Source of the DNA: Pantoea rwandensis
Lineage (GTDB): Bacteria; Pseudomonadota; Gammaproteobacteria; Enterobacterales; Enterobacteriaceae
NCBI RefSeq assembly: GCF_002095475.1
Contig: NZ_MLFR01000027.1
Location: 21,447-85,446, forward strand
Length of the DNA stretch: 64,000 nucleotides
Direction of reading: 5' to 3'
Shown: in pieces, positions 33,271 through 42,417 of the stretch
How the letters are laid out: each line of letters begins with the position of its first letter
How positions within the stretch are numbered: the stretch's first letter is position 1
The notes under the pieces: model-generated
Seen by the model: the letters and a program-made list of their open reading frames with translations, nothing else
What the model was told of the DNA's origin: nothing
The model's database searches: none
Position numbers and translations under genes: made by a program

Positions 33271-33711
33271 GATGAAATTCCCACGAGCATCAGCTCGTTA
33301 CTGTACGTTTATAGGGAACAATCATCAGAGAGAAGTGAGGATTGCTGCCCGCCGTGTTGGCAAGCAGCGACAAAAGAATTCGCGCGTCAGCTTGCCTTGT
33401 GTTGCCATCTAAAAGGGTGACTGTCCAACTGAATTCTCCTGTTTGAAGTTGGCGTCATTATATTCCCGAGCGAAGCGATGTAAAGTTAATTATTTCCGTT
33501 TAGCAACGAGTTTAATTTCCGTTGTGAATTGGTTGATAAACCCCAAGCGATTAATCCTCTGCTGCGGCATAACATTATCAACATAATTAACAGGCTTATA
33601 ACCGATCCCTCGCGCTTAGAACCGTAAAGCATATGCATAGCCATAAATTGACTATTCTTCATTACGGCGCTCTCGTAAACTCGCGTTACTTTTTTAAGGC
33701 AAGGAAACAAC
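33271..33711. other. Intergenic region between mgtB leader and the ABC importer operon
   Basis: This divergent promoter region holds no gene I can support. The 101-codon plus-strand frame at 33107-33412 crosses the leader ORFs antisense, is rich in Arg, Gln and Cys, and has no recognisable domain. A single GGTTTA half site, but no complete PhoP box, is visible on the minus strand near 33538. The importer start at 33712 has a good Shine-Dalgarno (AAGGAA). Confidence 0.5.
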
Positions 33712-35280
33712 ATGAAAAAAATCATTCCCTCACTGCTGGCGTTGTCGCTGGTAGCCGCCTTCTCCTCTCAGGCCGCGACACCGAAGGATACGCTGGTGAT
33801 TGCGCAGTCGACCGATGATGCTGATAGCTTCGATCCGGCGCAGGGCTTTGAACTGACCACAGTGCAAGCATTCACTAACATCTATCAACGCTTGGTGCAG
33901 TCAGATCCAACCAATCCTACCGATCTGAAACCCACGCTGGCCACCTCATGGACGCCAGGCAGTGACAATCGCAGCCTGACCTTTGAACTGCGCAAAGGCG
34001 CCCAATTCGCCAGCGGCAACCCGCTGCGTCCGGAAGATGTGATCTTCTCGCTGGGTCGCGTAGTGAAACTGAATCTCGATCCTTCCTTTATTCTGACGCA
34101 GCTCGGTTGGAACAAAGACAACGTCGATACCTTCTTGAAGAAGGTCGATGATAACCACGTGCAGATCAGTTGGAACGCCAACGTCAGCCCGGCCTATGTG
34201 CTGAGTTTGCTGTCTGCGCCAGTCTCTTCGATTGTGGATGAGAAAACCGCACAGGCCAACGCGAAAAATGGCGACTTCGGCCACGCCTGGTTGGGCACCA
34301 ACTCTGCCGGTAGCGGCCCGTATCAGATTCGTAAAGTGGTGCTGCATGAAGTTGTGCTGCTGACCGCTAACCCAACCTCACCGGCGGGTGCACCGAAGCT
34401 GAAAAACATTCTGATCAAGAACGTACCGGAGCCGGCTGCGCGTCGTCTGCTGCTGGAACAGGGCGATGTCGATATCGCACGTAACCTCGGCGCTGACCAA
34501 ATTGCGGCGCTGAAAGGCAAAGCAGGCGTGAAGACCGAAGCGATCCCAATGGCATCGCTCTACTACATTCAGTTCAACGTGGGTGAGAATCCAGTGTTGA
34601 AGAACCCTGCCCTGTGGGAAGCGGCGCGTTACCTGTTCGACTATAAAGGTATTGCCAACGACCTGCTGAAAGGCCAGTTCGAAGTGCATCAGACCTTCCT
34701 GCCAAAAGGCTTCCTCGGTGCGTTGAACGATACGCCTTACACTTACGATCCGGAAAAAGCCAAAGCGATTCTGAAGAAAGCCGGCCTGACCAACGTCAGC
34801 TTTAAACTCTCCACCAGCAACCAACCGCCGTATCTCGATATTGCACAGGCGTTGCAAGGCAGCTTTGCCAAGGGTGGCGTGAAGGTGGAAGTGCAGCCGG
34901 GACTTAGCTCGGAAGTCTCAACCCGCGTGAAAGCCCATCAGTATGAAGCCACGCTAAATGCCTGGGGCGCGGACTACTTCGATCCGAATACCAACGCCGC
35001 CTCCTTCGCTTACAACCCGGAAGATGGCAGCAAAACGATCGCGTATCGCTCTGACTGGCACATTCCAGAGCTGAGCAAGCAGACGCTGGCCGCCACTGCC
35101 GAAGCTGACAGCAACAAGCGTGTTGAACTGTACCAAGCGATGCAGCGCGAAGTTCTGAAGAATTCACCGTATGTGATTGGCTTGCAGGCACGTAATCTGA
35201 TTGCCCTTCGCGACAATCTCAAAGGCTATGTGCAGGGGATTAACCCAGATATGGTCTATTACTCGCAGGTTTCTAAGTAA
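33712..35280 (+). CDS. ABC importer substrate-binding protein, peptide/nickel family
   Basis: A 522-residue periplasmic protein of SBP family 5 (DppA/OppA/DdpA type), the ligand receptor of the five-gene importer that follows. The signal peptide is residues 1-22 (KKIIPSLLALSLVAAFSSQA). Family marks are DTLVIAQSTDDADSFDPAQGF, the early repeat-like TLATSW, FELRKGAQFASGNPLRPEDVIFSLGR and, late, LKGYVQGINPDMVYYSQ. The true ligand (dipeptide, opine, glycoside or metal chelate) cannot be read from the sequence. The stop codon overlaps the start of the permease gene (TAATG). Confidence 0.88.
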   Translation: MKKIIPSLLALSLVAAFSSQAATPKDTLVIAQSTDDADSFDPAQGFELTTVQAFTNIYQRLVQSDPTNPTDLKPTLATSWTPGSDNRSLTFELRKGAQFASGNPLRPEDVIFSLGRVVKLNLDPSFILTQLGWNKDNVDTFLKKVDDNHVQISWNANVSPAYVLSLLSAPVSSIVDEKTAQANAKNGDFGHAWLGTNSAGSGPYQIRKVVLHEVVLLTANPTSPAGAPKLKNILIKNVPEPAARRLLLEQGDVDIARNLGADQIAALKGKAGVKTEAIPMASLYYIQFNVGENPVLKNPALWEAARYLFDYKGIANDLLKGQFEVHQTFLPKGFLGALNDTPYTYDPEKAKAILKKAGLTNVSFKLSTSNQPPYLDIAQALQGSFAKGGVKVEVQPGLSSEVSTRVKAHQYEATLNAWGADYFDPNTNAASFAYNPEDGSKTIAYRSDWHIPELSKQTLAATAEADSNKRVELYQAMQREVLKNSPYVIGLQARNLIALRDNLKGYVQGINPDMVYYSQVSK

Positions 35281-36332
35281 TGGCAGTATCCGCTTCACAG
35301 GCCGGGTTCGCCCGGCCACTCTGGCAACGCTTTAGCCGTCTGATCACCAGCCTGCTATCACTGCTGGTGACGCTGATAGGTTTGTTAGCGTTCACTTTCA
35401 TGTTGTCGCACCTGTCACCGGTTGATCCGGTGCAACAAATCGCAGGCGATCACGCCAGCGAAGCCACCTATGCGCAGGTGCGCCACGATCTCGGACTCGA
35501 TCAGCCCGTCTTAGTGCAATTTTGGCGTTATATCAGCCATCTGGCACAGGGCAATTTGGGGCTATCGCACCTCACCAACCAACCGGTCAGTGCGGACTTG
35601 ATGCGCACCTTCCCCGCCACCATTGAACTCGCCACCTGTGCGATGATTTTTGCTGCGGTGTTTGGCATTGCACTGGCACTGCTGGCAGCGTGGAAACCGG
35701 GTAGCGTGATCGATAACGTGGCACGCTTTATTTCTCTGCTTGGCTATTCGGTGCCGGTATTCTGGCTCGGCCTGCTGGGCCTGCTGCTGTTCTACGCAGT
35801 GCTGCACTGGTCTGCTGGACCAGGGCAGTTGGATGATATCTGGATCTACACGCTGGAGCCGAAAACCGGTTTTGTGCTGATTGATAGCTGGCTATCTGGC
35901 GATCCTGAGATGTTCCGCAATGCGATTGCACACCTGTGGCTGCCGGTCGTGATTCTTGGCCTGCTGGCAATGGCGGGTATTACGCGTCTGCTGCGTGCGG
36001 CCCTGCTGGAAGAGAGCAGCAAAGAGTATGTGATTCTGGCACGCGCAAAGGGCGCGAGTCGCAGTCGCATCCTGCTGCGCCACATCTTCCCCAATGTATT
36101 GGGTACGCTCATCACCGTCATCGCCCTCTCCTACGCCACGCTGCTGGAAGGCTCAGTGCTAACGGAAACCGTCTTTGCCTGGCCAGGTGTCGGACGCTAC
36201 ATGACCAACGCGCTGTTTTCTTCCGATACACCGGCGATTCTCGGCTCGACCCTGCTGATTGGCAGTTGCTTTATCCTGCTCAACGCCGTGGCCGATGCCT
36301 TAACCTGGTTAACCGATCCGAGAACCCGATGA
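35280..36332 (+). CDS. ABC importer permease, DppB-type
   Basis: A 350-residue inner-membrane permease, the first of two in the channel. It starts with a membrane helix (LITSLLSLLVTLIGLLAFTFM) followed by the DppB-type periplasmic segment (HLSPVDPVQQIAGDHAS). About six helices are predicted. The EAA loop that contacts the ATPase is EYVILARAKGASRSRILLRHIFPN. It is larger than E. coli DppB (339) by a short insert near WIYTLEPKTGF. Start and stop overlap both neighbours. Confidence 0.9.
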   Translation: MAVSASQAGFARPLWQRFSRLITSLLSLLVTLIGLLAFTFMLSHLSPVDPVQQIAGDHASEATYAQVRHDLGLDQPVLVQFWRYISHLAQGNLGLSHLTNQPVSADLMRTFPATIELATCAMIFAAVFGIALALLAAWKPGSVIDNVARFISLLGYSVPVFWLGLLGLLLFYAVLHWSAGPGQLDDIWIYTLEPKTGFVLIDSWLSGDPEMFRNAIAHLWLPVVILGLLAMAGITRLLRAALLEESSKEYVILARAKGASRSRILLRHIFPNVLGTLITVIALSYATLLEGSVLTETVFAWPGVGRYMTNALFSSDTPAILGSTLLIGSCFILLNAVADALTWLTDPRTR

Positions 36333-37186
36333 CACAACAACTCTCTGAACTGGAAACCGTGCGGCCACGTCGTCGCCGTGCGCGTGTCACCTCACTTTCC
36401 ATTGGCTTGACGCTGGTGCTCATTGTGGTGGCAATGGCGCTGTTTGCCCCGCTGCTGGCACCCTTTGATCCTAACGCGCAGGTAATCGCCCAACGTCTGC
36501 AGGCGCCTTCTGCACTGCACTGGTTCGGTACCGATGGCTTTGGCCGCGATTTATTGTCACGCGTAATTTATGGCGCTCGTCCTACACTGCTGCTGGTGTC
36601 GCTGATTCTGGTACTGACCATTCCGGTTGGCCTGCTGGTCGGCATTACCGCCGGTTACGTCGGCGGCTGGACCGAGCGCGTACTGATGCGCATCACCGAT
36701 ATATTTCTGTCGCTGCCGAACCTGGTGATTGCGCTGGCGCTGGTTGCCATGCTCGGGCCGGGATTGATGAACGGAGCCTTGGCTTTGGCGCTCACCAGTT
36801 GGCCGCCGTTTGCCCGCCAGGCGCGTGCGGAAACCCTGGCACTGCGCCGCAGTGATTATCTCGCTGCTGCGCGCATGCAGGGCATTACCGGACTGCGTTT
36901 GATGTTCGGCCACATTCTACCGCTGTGTTTGCCAACCGCCGTGGTGCGCGCGGCGCTGAGCCTTGGCGGCATTATTCTCTCCGCTGCTGGCTTGGGCTTC
37001 CTCGGCATGGGCGTACAACCGCCAACCGCTGAATGGGGCTCGATGGTGGCGGAAGGCAGTAAAGTAATCTTCGACCAATGGTGGGTGGCCGCCGCGCCGG
37101 GTGGAGCGATTCTGTTCGCCAGCCTGGCGTTTAACCTGACAGGCGATGGCCTGCGCGACCGACTGGATACCCGTCATGCCAAATGA
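36329..37186 (+). CDS. ABC importer permease, DppC-type
   Basis: A 285-residue second permease subunit. The ATG at 36329 overlaps the previous stop (ATGA); the frame is open further upstream only as a shadow of the first permease. Marks are the N-terminal helix, the DppC-type periplasmic loop LQAPSALHWFGTDGFGRDLLSRVIYGAR, and the EAA loop SDYLAAARMQGITGLRLMFGHILP. Six helices are predicted. Its last bases overlap the start of the ATPase gene by 11 bases. Confidence 0.9.
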   Translation: MTQQLSELETVRPRRRRARVTSLSIGLTLVLIVVAMALFAPLLAPFDPNAQVIAQRLQAPSALHWFGTDGFGRDLLSRVIYGARPTLLLVSLILVLTIPVGLLVGITAGYVGGWTERVLMRITDIFLSLPNLVIALALVAMLGPGLMNGALALALTSWPPFARQARAETLALRRSDYLAAARMQGITGLRLMFGHILPLCLPTAVVRAALSLGGIILSAAGLGFLGMGVQPPTAEWGSMVAEGSKVIFDQWWVAAAPGGAILFASLAFNLTGDGLRDRLDTRHAK

Positions 37187-38009
37187 TCTGTTAATTGATG
37201 CGCAAGGGCTGACCATCCGCAGCGAGAATGCGCTGCTGGTGGATAATATTGCCTTTCAAATTGGTCGCGAACGCGTGGCGCTGGTGGGTGAATCCGGTTC
37301 GGGTAAATCACTGACCGCCCGTTCGCTGATGGGTTTGCTGTCACCGGCCCTGCAGCTGCACGCCGATCGCTTACAGGTGGCGGGCGCCGATGCGCTCAGC
37401 CTGCGCGAACGTGACTGGATCACCCTGCGCGGCGGCAAAGTGGCGATGGTGATGCAGGATCCGAAGTACGCGCTGAACCCGACACGTACCATTGGCTGGC
37501 AGGTAGAAGAGCCGCTAGTGCTGCATCGCAAAATGAGCCGGGCCGAGCGCAAAGAAAAAGTATGCGAGATGCTGGCTGCGGTCGGCCTGCCGGATCCCCG
37601 TCAGTTGATGAAGCGTTACCCACATCAGCTCTCTGGCGGTATGGGACAGCGAGTGATGCTGGCGATCGCTTTGATCACCGATCCCGATCTTCTAATCGCC
37701 GATGAACCGACCTCGGCGCTCGATCATGCGATGCGCGATCAGGTGCTGGCACTGATTCGTCGTTTGGTCGAGCAACGCAATATGGGCTTGCTGCTGATCA
37801 GCCACGATCTGCAGCAAGTGTCAGAGCACTGCGATCGTGTGATGGTGATGTACAAAGGACGCCTGCTGGATACGCTGCCCGCTTCCCAGCTCTCCAATGC
37901 GACTCACCCTTACACGCGTACGCTGTGGGCCTGCCGTCCCAGCAAAGCGACGCACGGCGAGCGTTTACCGGTGCTGGATCGCGCTGCGCTGGAGAACAGT
38001 GATGATTGA
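37176..38009 (+). CDS. ABC importer ATP-binding protein, DppD-type
   Basis: A 277-residue nucleotide-binding subunit. Walker A is GESGSGKS (about residue 38), the Q loop is MVMQDPKYALNP, the signature is HQLSGGMGQRVMLA, Walker B is LLIADEPTSALD and the switch His is in LLISHDLQQV. The C-terminal oligopeptide/dipeptide extension (HPYTRTLWACRPS) is present. The ATG at 37176 overlaps the permease end. Compared with DppD (327) it lacks the long C-terminal cysteine motif. Confidence 0.9.
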   Translation: MPNDLLIDAQGLTIRSENALLVDNIAFQIGRERVALVGESGSGKSLTARSLMGLLSPALQLHADRLQVAGADALSLRERDWITLRGGKVAMVMQDPKYALNPTRTIGWQVEEPLVLHRKMSRAERKEKVCEMLAAVGLPDPRQLMKRYPHQLSGGMGQRVMLAIALITDPDLLIADEPTSALDHAMRDQVLALIRRLVEQRNMGLLLISHDLQQVSEHCDRVMVMYKGRLLDTLPASQLSNATHPYTRTLWACRPSKATHGERLPVLDRAALENSDD

Positions 38010-38667
38010 GTTACATAACCTCAGCGTATCGCACAAACAGGGCTACGAGTTGCGTACCGTGGTACATGATGTGTCGTTACAGGTGGCGGCAGGTGAATGC
38101 TTCGGTTTAGTCGGGCCCTCGGGCTGCGGCAAGTCATCACTGTTGTGGGTGATGGCCGGATTAAATCCGTTCTGGAGCGGCACCATGCAACTGGCGGGCA
38201 CCGATGTGCAGCCAGGCAAAGCCTTTACCGGCCCGCTGCGTCGCGATGTGCAGATGGTTTTTCAGGATCCCTATGCTTCACTGCATCCGCGCCATCGTCT
38301 GCGCCGCACGCTGGCAGAACCGTTGAAAATACTGAAGCGCGACAATATCGACGATCGCATCAATGAGGGATTCCGCCACGTAGGATTGGATCCCGCACTG
38401 GCGGATCGTTATCCACATCAGCTCTCGGGTGGCCAGCGCCAGCGTGTGGCGATTGTGCGCGCCCTGCTGCTGGAGCCGAAGATTCTGTTGCTGGATGAAC
38501 CCACTTCAGCGCTGGATATGTCGGTGCAGGCGGAGATTCTGAACTTGCTCAACGATCTAAAGCAGAACGATGGATTGACCATGGTGCTGGTGAGCCACGA
38601 TCCTGATGTGATCGATCATATGTGCGACCGTGCGGCACATATGGCGTTGGGCCGGATTGTCGGTTAA
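38002..38667 (+). CDS. ABC importer ATP-binding protein, DppF-type
   Basis: A 221-residue second nucleotide-binding subunit. Walker A is GPSGCGKSS (about 38), the Q loop MVFQDPYASLHP, the signature HQLSGGQRQRVAI, Walker B ILLLDEPTSALD and the switch His in LVSHDPDVI. It is much shorter than E. coli DppF (334) because it ends soon after the switch region and lacks the C-terminal oligopeptide domain. The ATG at 38002 overlaps the previous stop; a GTG lies just before it. This is the last gene of the importer operon. Confidence 0.9.
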   Translation: MIELHNLSVSHKQGYELRTVVHDVSLQVAAGECFGLVGPSGCGKSSLLWVMAGLNPFWSGTMQLAGTDVQPGKAFTGPLRRDVQMVFQDPYASLHPRHRLRRTLAEPLKILKRDNIDDRINEGFRHVGLDPALADRYPHQLSGGQRQRVAIVRALLLEPKILLLDEPTSALDMSVQAEILNLLNDLKQNDGLTMVLVSHDPDVIDHMCDRAAHMALGRIVG

Positions 38668-38787
38668 GACGTTAAGTCTGAATCGTAACGACGCGATTTG
38701 TTGCGCATATCGGCAGTAACACACTGCTGACCTATGCGCGATGAATCGTGCCGCTACAAAGCGGTTATTTTTTAAAAGGAACAGCGT

Positions 38788-39333
38788 ATGACGGTGAAAT
38801 TGCGTCCGCTAGAACGGGAAGATCTGCACTTTGTGCATCAGCTAGATAACAACGCCAGCGTGATGCGATATTGGTTTGAAGAGCCGTACGAAGCCTTTGT
38901 TGAGCTGTCGGATCTTTATGACAAACACATCCACGATCAAACCGAGCGCCGTTTTGTTGTCGAACATGACGGGCAAAAAGCAGGATTGGTGGAACTGGTT
39001 GAGATCAACCATGTACATCGCCGTGCCGAATTTCAGATCATTATTGATCCGGGACATCAGGGCAAAGGCTTAGCCACTCGGGCGGCAAAATTAGCGATGG
39101 ATTACGGTTTTTCGGTGCTGAATCTCTACAAACTCTACCTGATTGTCGATCAGGAGAATGAGAAAGCGATTCACATCTACACTAAGCTGGGATTTGAAGT
39201 GGAAGGCGTGCTCAAGCACGAGTTTTTCATCAATGGTGAGTATCGCAATACCATTCGCATGTGTATTTTCCAGCAGGAATATCTGGCTCAGCATAAGTCC
39301 GGTGTGACGATGGTGAAGCCGACAGCGCAATAA
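38788..39333 (+). CDS. speG: Spermidine N1-acetyltransferase
   Basis: SpeG acetylates spermidine and spermine with acetyl-CoA, preventing polyamine toxicity. The 181-residue GNAT protein has VKLRPLEREDLHFVHQLDNNASVMRYWFEEP, the polyamine-binding loop region DKHIHDQTERRFVVEHDG, the acetyl-CoA motif HQGKGLATRAAKLAMDYGF and the C-terminal YLAQHKSG. It is close to E. coli SpeG (186) through its whole length. Single gene with a Shine-Dalgarno AAAGGAA. Confidence 0.96.
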   Translation: MTVKLRPLEREDLHFVHQLDNNASVMRYWFEEPYEAFVELSDLYDKHIHDQTERRFVVEHDGQKAGLVELVEINHVHRRAEFQIIIDPGHQGKGLATRAAKLAMDYGFSVLNLYKLYLIVDQENEKAIHIYTKLGFEVEGVLKHEFFINGEYRNTIRMCIFQQEYLAQHKSGVTMVKPTAQ

Positions 39334-39337
39334 AATT

Positions 39338-39422
39338 GGTGCGGTCTTTAATGCGGTGCGCATCAATGCGCACCCGACGAAAACCGCACCGAACATTGTA
39401 GGGGCGTCATTCATGGCGCCCT
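39338..39422. repeat. Composite palindromic intergenic element
   Basis: Outer arms GGTGCGGT (39338-39345) and ACCGCACC (39383-39390) enclose an inner palindrome with arms GGTGCG and CGCACC (39355-39374). A second hairpin follows (GGGGCG / GGCGCCC, 39400-39422) around TCATTCAT. This fits the short REP-like palindromes that recur between genes in Erwiniaceae. Only one copy is seen in this window. Confidence 0.55.
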
Positions 39423-39428
39423 CCGACC

Positions 39429-39851
39429 TTAACCGCCGCGCGCACCCACTACGTTTAAATGTGGCTGTGGATGTTCTGGTTTCAGGTCGTACATGCCGCC
39501 ATAGAACGGATCAACCAGTAACCAGCCGGGGAAGCCCAGCACTGGGATGTTGCCCAGCAGATACCACAGATTGGCATTCGCCTCGATCGGCAGCGTCACC
39601 GGCACATAGCCCGGACTCTCCAGCATCACCTGATAGTGCTTCTTACCAAAGTAATTGCCGGTGGATTTCGCCAGCTCAACGGTTTGTGGCGTATAGCCCT
39701 GCGCCACCGCGCGGCCAGTCTCATCCTGCACGGTGAAACGCGCGCCTTGCGGCACAGAGTCGATTTTAACGGGTTGCGTTTCAGTGCCCACAATGGTGGC
39801 ACAGCCGCTGAGCAAAAGCGCAGTGGCTGGAAGTAGATGTCGCAGGTTCAT
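39429..39851 (-). CDS. Putative lipoprotein with PEGA-like domain
   Basis: A 140-residue precursor with a short signal peptide and lipobox LLSGC, mature N-terminus Cys17. The rest shows a PEGA-like beta sandwich (VKIDSVPQGARFTVQDETGR, GYTPQTVELAK, YQVMLESPGYVPVTLPIE). It ends with the conserved-looking NANLWYLLGNIPVLGFPGW and LLVDPFYGGMYDLKPE. Similar small lipoproteins are common in proteobacteria; the function is unknown. Residue after Cys is Ala, so outer-membrane sorting is likely. Confidence 0.75.
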   Translation of the reverse strand: MNLRHLLPATALLLSGCATIVGTETQPVKIDSVPQGARFTVQDETGRAVAQGYTPQTVELAKSTGNYFGKKHYQVMLESPGYVPVTLPIEANANLWYLLGNIPVLGFPGWLLVDPFYGGMYDLKPEHPQPHLNVVGARGG

Positions 39852-39947
39852 AGCAGGTCCGCTTCGGAATCAGAGAGGACAGTCTAAACTGCCCTCCTCT
39901 GCTTTTCACTCGCCTCAATCGCGCTATCAGTGGTGTTTTTCTGCGCT

Positions 39948-40883
39948 TTATTGCGGTTGACAACAGGCAGCAATCGCCGCGATATCCTGTGGCGTGGTAC
40001 GGCAGCAGCCGCCAATCAGCTTTGCACCTGACTGCTGCCATTCAGGGAATTTATCGTGCAGCGTGCAGCCAGAAGGTGCCGAGTGCCAGGTTTTGCTGGT
40101 GGCATCGTACTGCTCGCCAGAGTTGGGATAGACCAGCAACGGTTTGGCACACAGTGCTTGCAAGGTTTGCAGTGCAGGCGTCACGCTCTCCAGTGCCACA
40201 CAGTTGATGCCGATCGCCACCACTTGCGGTGCTGCATTCACTAACGCTGCCACCTTGCTCAGTGGCGTGCCGTCACTGATATGGTGCGCATCACGCAGCG
40301 TAAACGAGAACCAGGCACTGCTTTCAGGGTACTCCGCCAGCAAACTCACCAACGCCTGCGCTTCCGCAAACGATGGCAGCGTTTCACACGCCAACAGATC
40401 GACACCCGCGTCCAGCAACGCTTCCACGCGTGGGCGATGGAAATCTTTCATCTCGGCTTCTGGTAAAGCGTAATCACCACGATACTCGGCACCATTGGCA
40501 AGATAGGCGCCATAAGGCCCAACCGAACCGGCCACTAACAACGGCGCTTCACTGCCTGATGCAGCACGATAATCGTCACGTGCGCGCTTTGCCAGATTAA
40601 CGCTCTCGGCGATCAGCGTCAGCGCCTGGGCTTCATCCAAGCCGCGCGCAGCAAATCCCTGCGGCGTGGCCTGATAGCTGGCGGTGATCGCTACGTTGGC
40701 ACCCGCCGCGAAATAGTCGTAATGCACCTGATAAATCAGCTCAGGATTTTCCATCAGCACTTTGGCAGACCAGAGCGCATCGGCCAGATTGCAGCCGCGT
40801 GCTTCAAGCTCGGTGGCCAGCGCGCCATCCAGAATCAGTGTGTCATGTTGAGTTAACGCTTCTGCGACAGGATTACGCGACAT
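39948..40883 (-). CDS. mmuM: Homocysteine S-methyltransferase MmuM
   Basis: MmuM transfers a methyl group from S-methylmethionine to homocysteine, giving two methionines. The 311-residue zinc enzyme has DGALATELEARGCNL near the start, ITASYQATPQGFAARGLDE, and the zinc cysteines in GINCVALESV and GGCCRTTPQDIAAI. The ATG at 40883 gives the best spacing (six bases) to the GGAGG motif; another ATG lies one codon upstream. It overlaps the end of mmuP by 11 bases, so the pair is co-transcribed as in E. coli. Confidence 0.95.
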   Translation of the reverse strand: MSRNPVAEALTQHDTLILDGALATELEARGCNLADALWSAKVLMENPELIYQVHYDYFAAGANVAITASYQATPQGFAARGLDEAQALTLIAESVNLAKRARDDYRAASGSEAPLLVAGSVGPYGAYLANGAEYRGDYALPEAEMKDFHRPRVEALLDAGVDLLACETLPSFAEAQALVSLLAEYPESSAWFSFTLRDAHHISDGTPLSKVAALVNAAPQVVAIGINCVALESVTPALQTLQALCAKPLLVYPNSGEQYDATSKTWHSAPSGCTLHDKFPEWQQSGAKLIGGCCRTTPQDIAAIAACCQPQ

Positions 40884-42282
40884 CATTGGCCTCCCCGGCC
40901 TTCAGGTTACGTCGATGCGTGACATGGTATGCGGCATAGCAGAACAGTACAAATGGAATGCCACACCACAACGCAATCCGCTGTGAAGGGTCGAAGGCCA
41001 GGCCGACGCACGCCAGCAGGCACAGCAGGAAACCGAGAATCGGCGTTAGCGGATAGAGTGGTGCGCGGTATGCCAGTTGCTGCAAGGTGCCGCCCGCCTG
41101 TAAGTGACGGCGGCGGAATACATAGTGCGATGCACAGATGCTGAGCCACACAGCAACCACGGCAAAGCCCGAGATGGCAGAGAGCGCAACAAACACCGTA
41201 TCCGGCGCAATCACGCTGGAGAACAGCGCAAGCAAGCCGCCCAGCATACTGATGGTGAGCGCCAATACCGGGACACCACGATGATTCACCCGCGCGAAGC
41301 AGCGCGGCAACGTGTTCTCATTCGCCAGCGACCACAGCATCCGCCCTGACGCATACAAGCCCGAGTTGGCGGCAGAGAGGATCGCCGTCAGGATCACGAA
41401 ATTGAAGATATCGGCCGCATACGGAATGCCGATCTTTTCGAACACCAGCACAAACGGGCTTTTGACGATGCCCGCTTGATCCATCGGGATCAGCGCCGCC
41501 AACACAAATACCGTACCAATGAAGAAGATGATCAATCGTGCCACGGTGGTGCGGATCGCCAGCGGCAGGGCTTTTTGCGGTTGTTCCGTTTCACCCGCGG
41601 CGATACCAATCAGCTCAGTGCCGGAGAAGGCGAAGTTGACGGCTACCATGGTCATCAGAATTGGCAAGGTGCCGTGCGGCAGCCAACCTGAAGCGGTTAG
41701 GTTACTCAGGCCCGGAGCGGCACTACCATCTTTCATCGGGATAAAGCCAAACATCGCGCCCGCGCCAAGAATGATGAAGGCAATGATGGTGACCACTTTG
41801 ATGATGGAGAACCAGAACTCCCCTTCCGCGAAGAAACGCGTGGAGACGATATTAAGCAGATAGATGGCGATGCAGAACACCAAACACCACAGCCATACGG
41901 GCGTGGTGGGGAACCAATACTGCATACAGAATCCGGCGGCGGTCAGGCTGGAACCGAGCGCGACGGTCCACGTTAGCCAATAGAGCCACGCCACCGTGTA
42001 ACCGGTCGCTGGGCTAAGATAGCGAGCGGCATAAACGTGGAAGGCCCCGGTTTCCGGCATCGCTACGGCTAACTCGCCGAGGCAAACCATCACCAGCCAC
42101 ACCACCAGCGCGCCAATCAGGTAAGCCAACAGTGTGCCTGCTGCACCGGTGGTTGAGATGATATAGCCGGTATTGAAAAACAGCCCGGTACCAATTACAC
42201 CACCTAGCGACAGCATCACCAGATGCCGCACTTTCATGGTGCGCTTAAAATTATCCTGCGAAGGTGTTTCCTGCGTTTGCAT
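40873..42282 (-). CDS. mmuP: S-methylmethionine permease MmuP
   Basis: MmuP imports S-methylmethionine, a plant metabolite, across the inner membrane. The 469-residue APC-family transporter has about 12 membrane segments, the family start RHLVMLSLGGVIGTGLFFNTGYII and the central motif AVNFAFSGTELIGIAAGETEQPQKALPLAI. Its partner enzyme gene mmuM overlaps its 3' end. Plant-derived substrate use fits a plant-associated lifestyle. Confidence 0.94.
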   Translation of the reverse strand: MQTQETPSQDNFKRTMKVRHLVMLSLGGVIGTGLFFNTGYIISTTGAAGTLLAYLIGALVVWLVMVCLGELAVAMPETGAFHVYAARYLSPATGYTVAWLYWLTWTVALGSSLTAAGFCMQYWFPTTPVWLWCLVFCIAIYLLNIVSTRFFAEGEFWFSIIKVVTIIAFIILGAGAMFGFIPMKDGSAAPGLSNLTASGWLPHGTLPILMTMVAVNFAFSGTELIGIAAGETEQPQKALPLAIRTTVARLIIFFIGTVFVLAALIPMDQAGIVKSPFVLVFEKIGIPYAADIFNFVILTAILSAANSGLYASGRMLWSLANENTLPRCFARVNHRGVPVLALTISMLGGLLALFSSVIAPDTVFVALSAISGFAVVAVWLSICASHYVFRRRHLQAGGTLQQLAYRAPLYPLTPILGFLLCLLACVGLAFDPSQRIALWCGIPFVLFCYAAYHVTHRRNLKAGEANDVA

Positions 42283-42417
42283 GGTTTTTATCCGTATGGA
42301 CGTCTGAACATCTATATGGACACAGGGTTATACGCGCCAGCGTGCCAATTTGCAACGTGGCAAAAGATAAGGTTTTGATACCAAGAGTGTGCGGCCCCGT
42401 GACACCGGGGCGCAACA

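Noticed and set aside
33107..33412. 101-codon plus-strand ORF upstream of the ABC importer
   Set aside because: Composition is dominated by Arg, Gln, Cys and His, no domain is visible, and it lies antisense to the mgtB leader elements. Its AGAG-like ribosome site is weak.
33490..33545. PhoP box upstream of mgtB or of the ABC importer
   Set aside because: GTTTA half sites occur (for example near 33498 and 33510 on the plus strand) but with 12-base rather than 11-base periodicity, and none sits at the right distance from the candidate mgtB -10.
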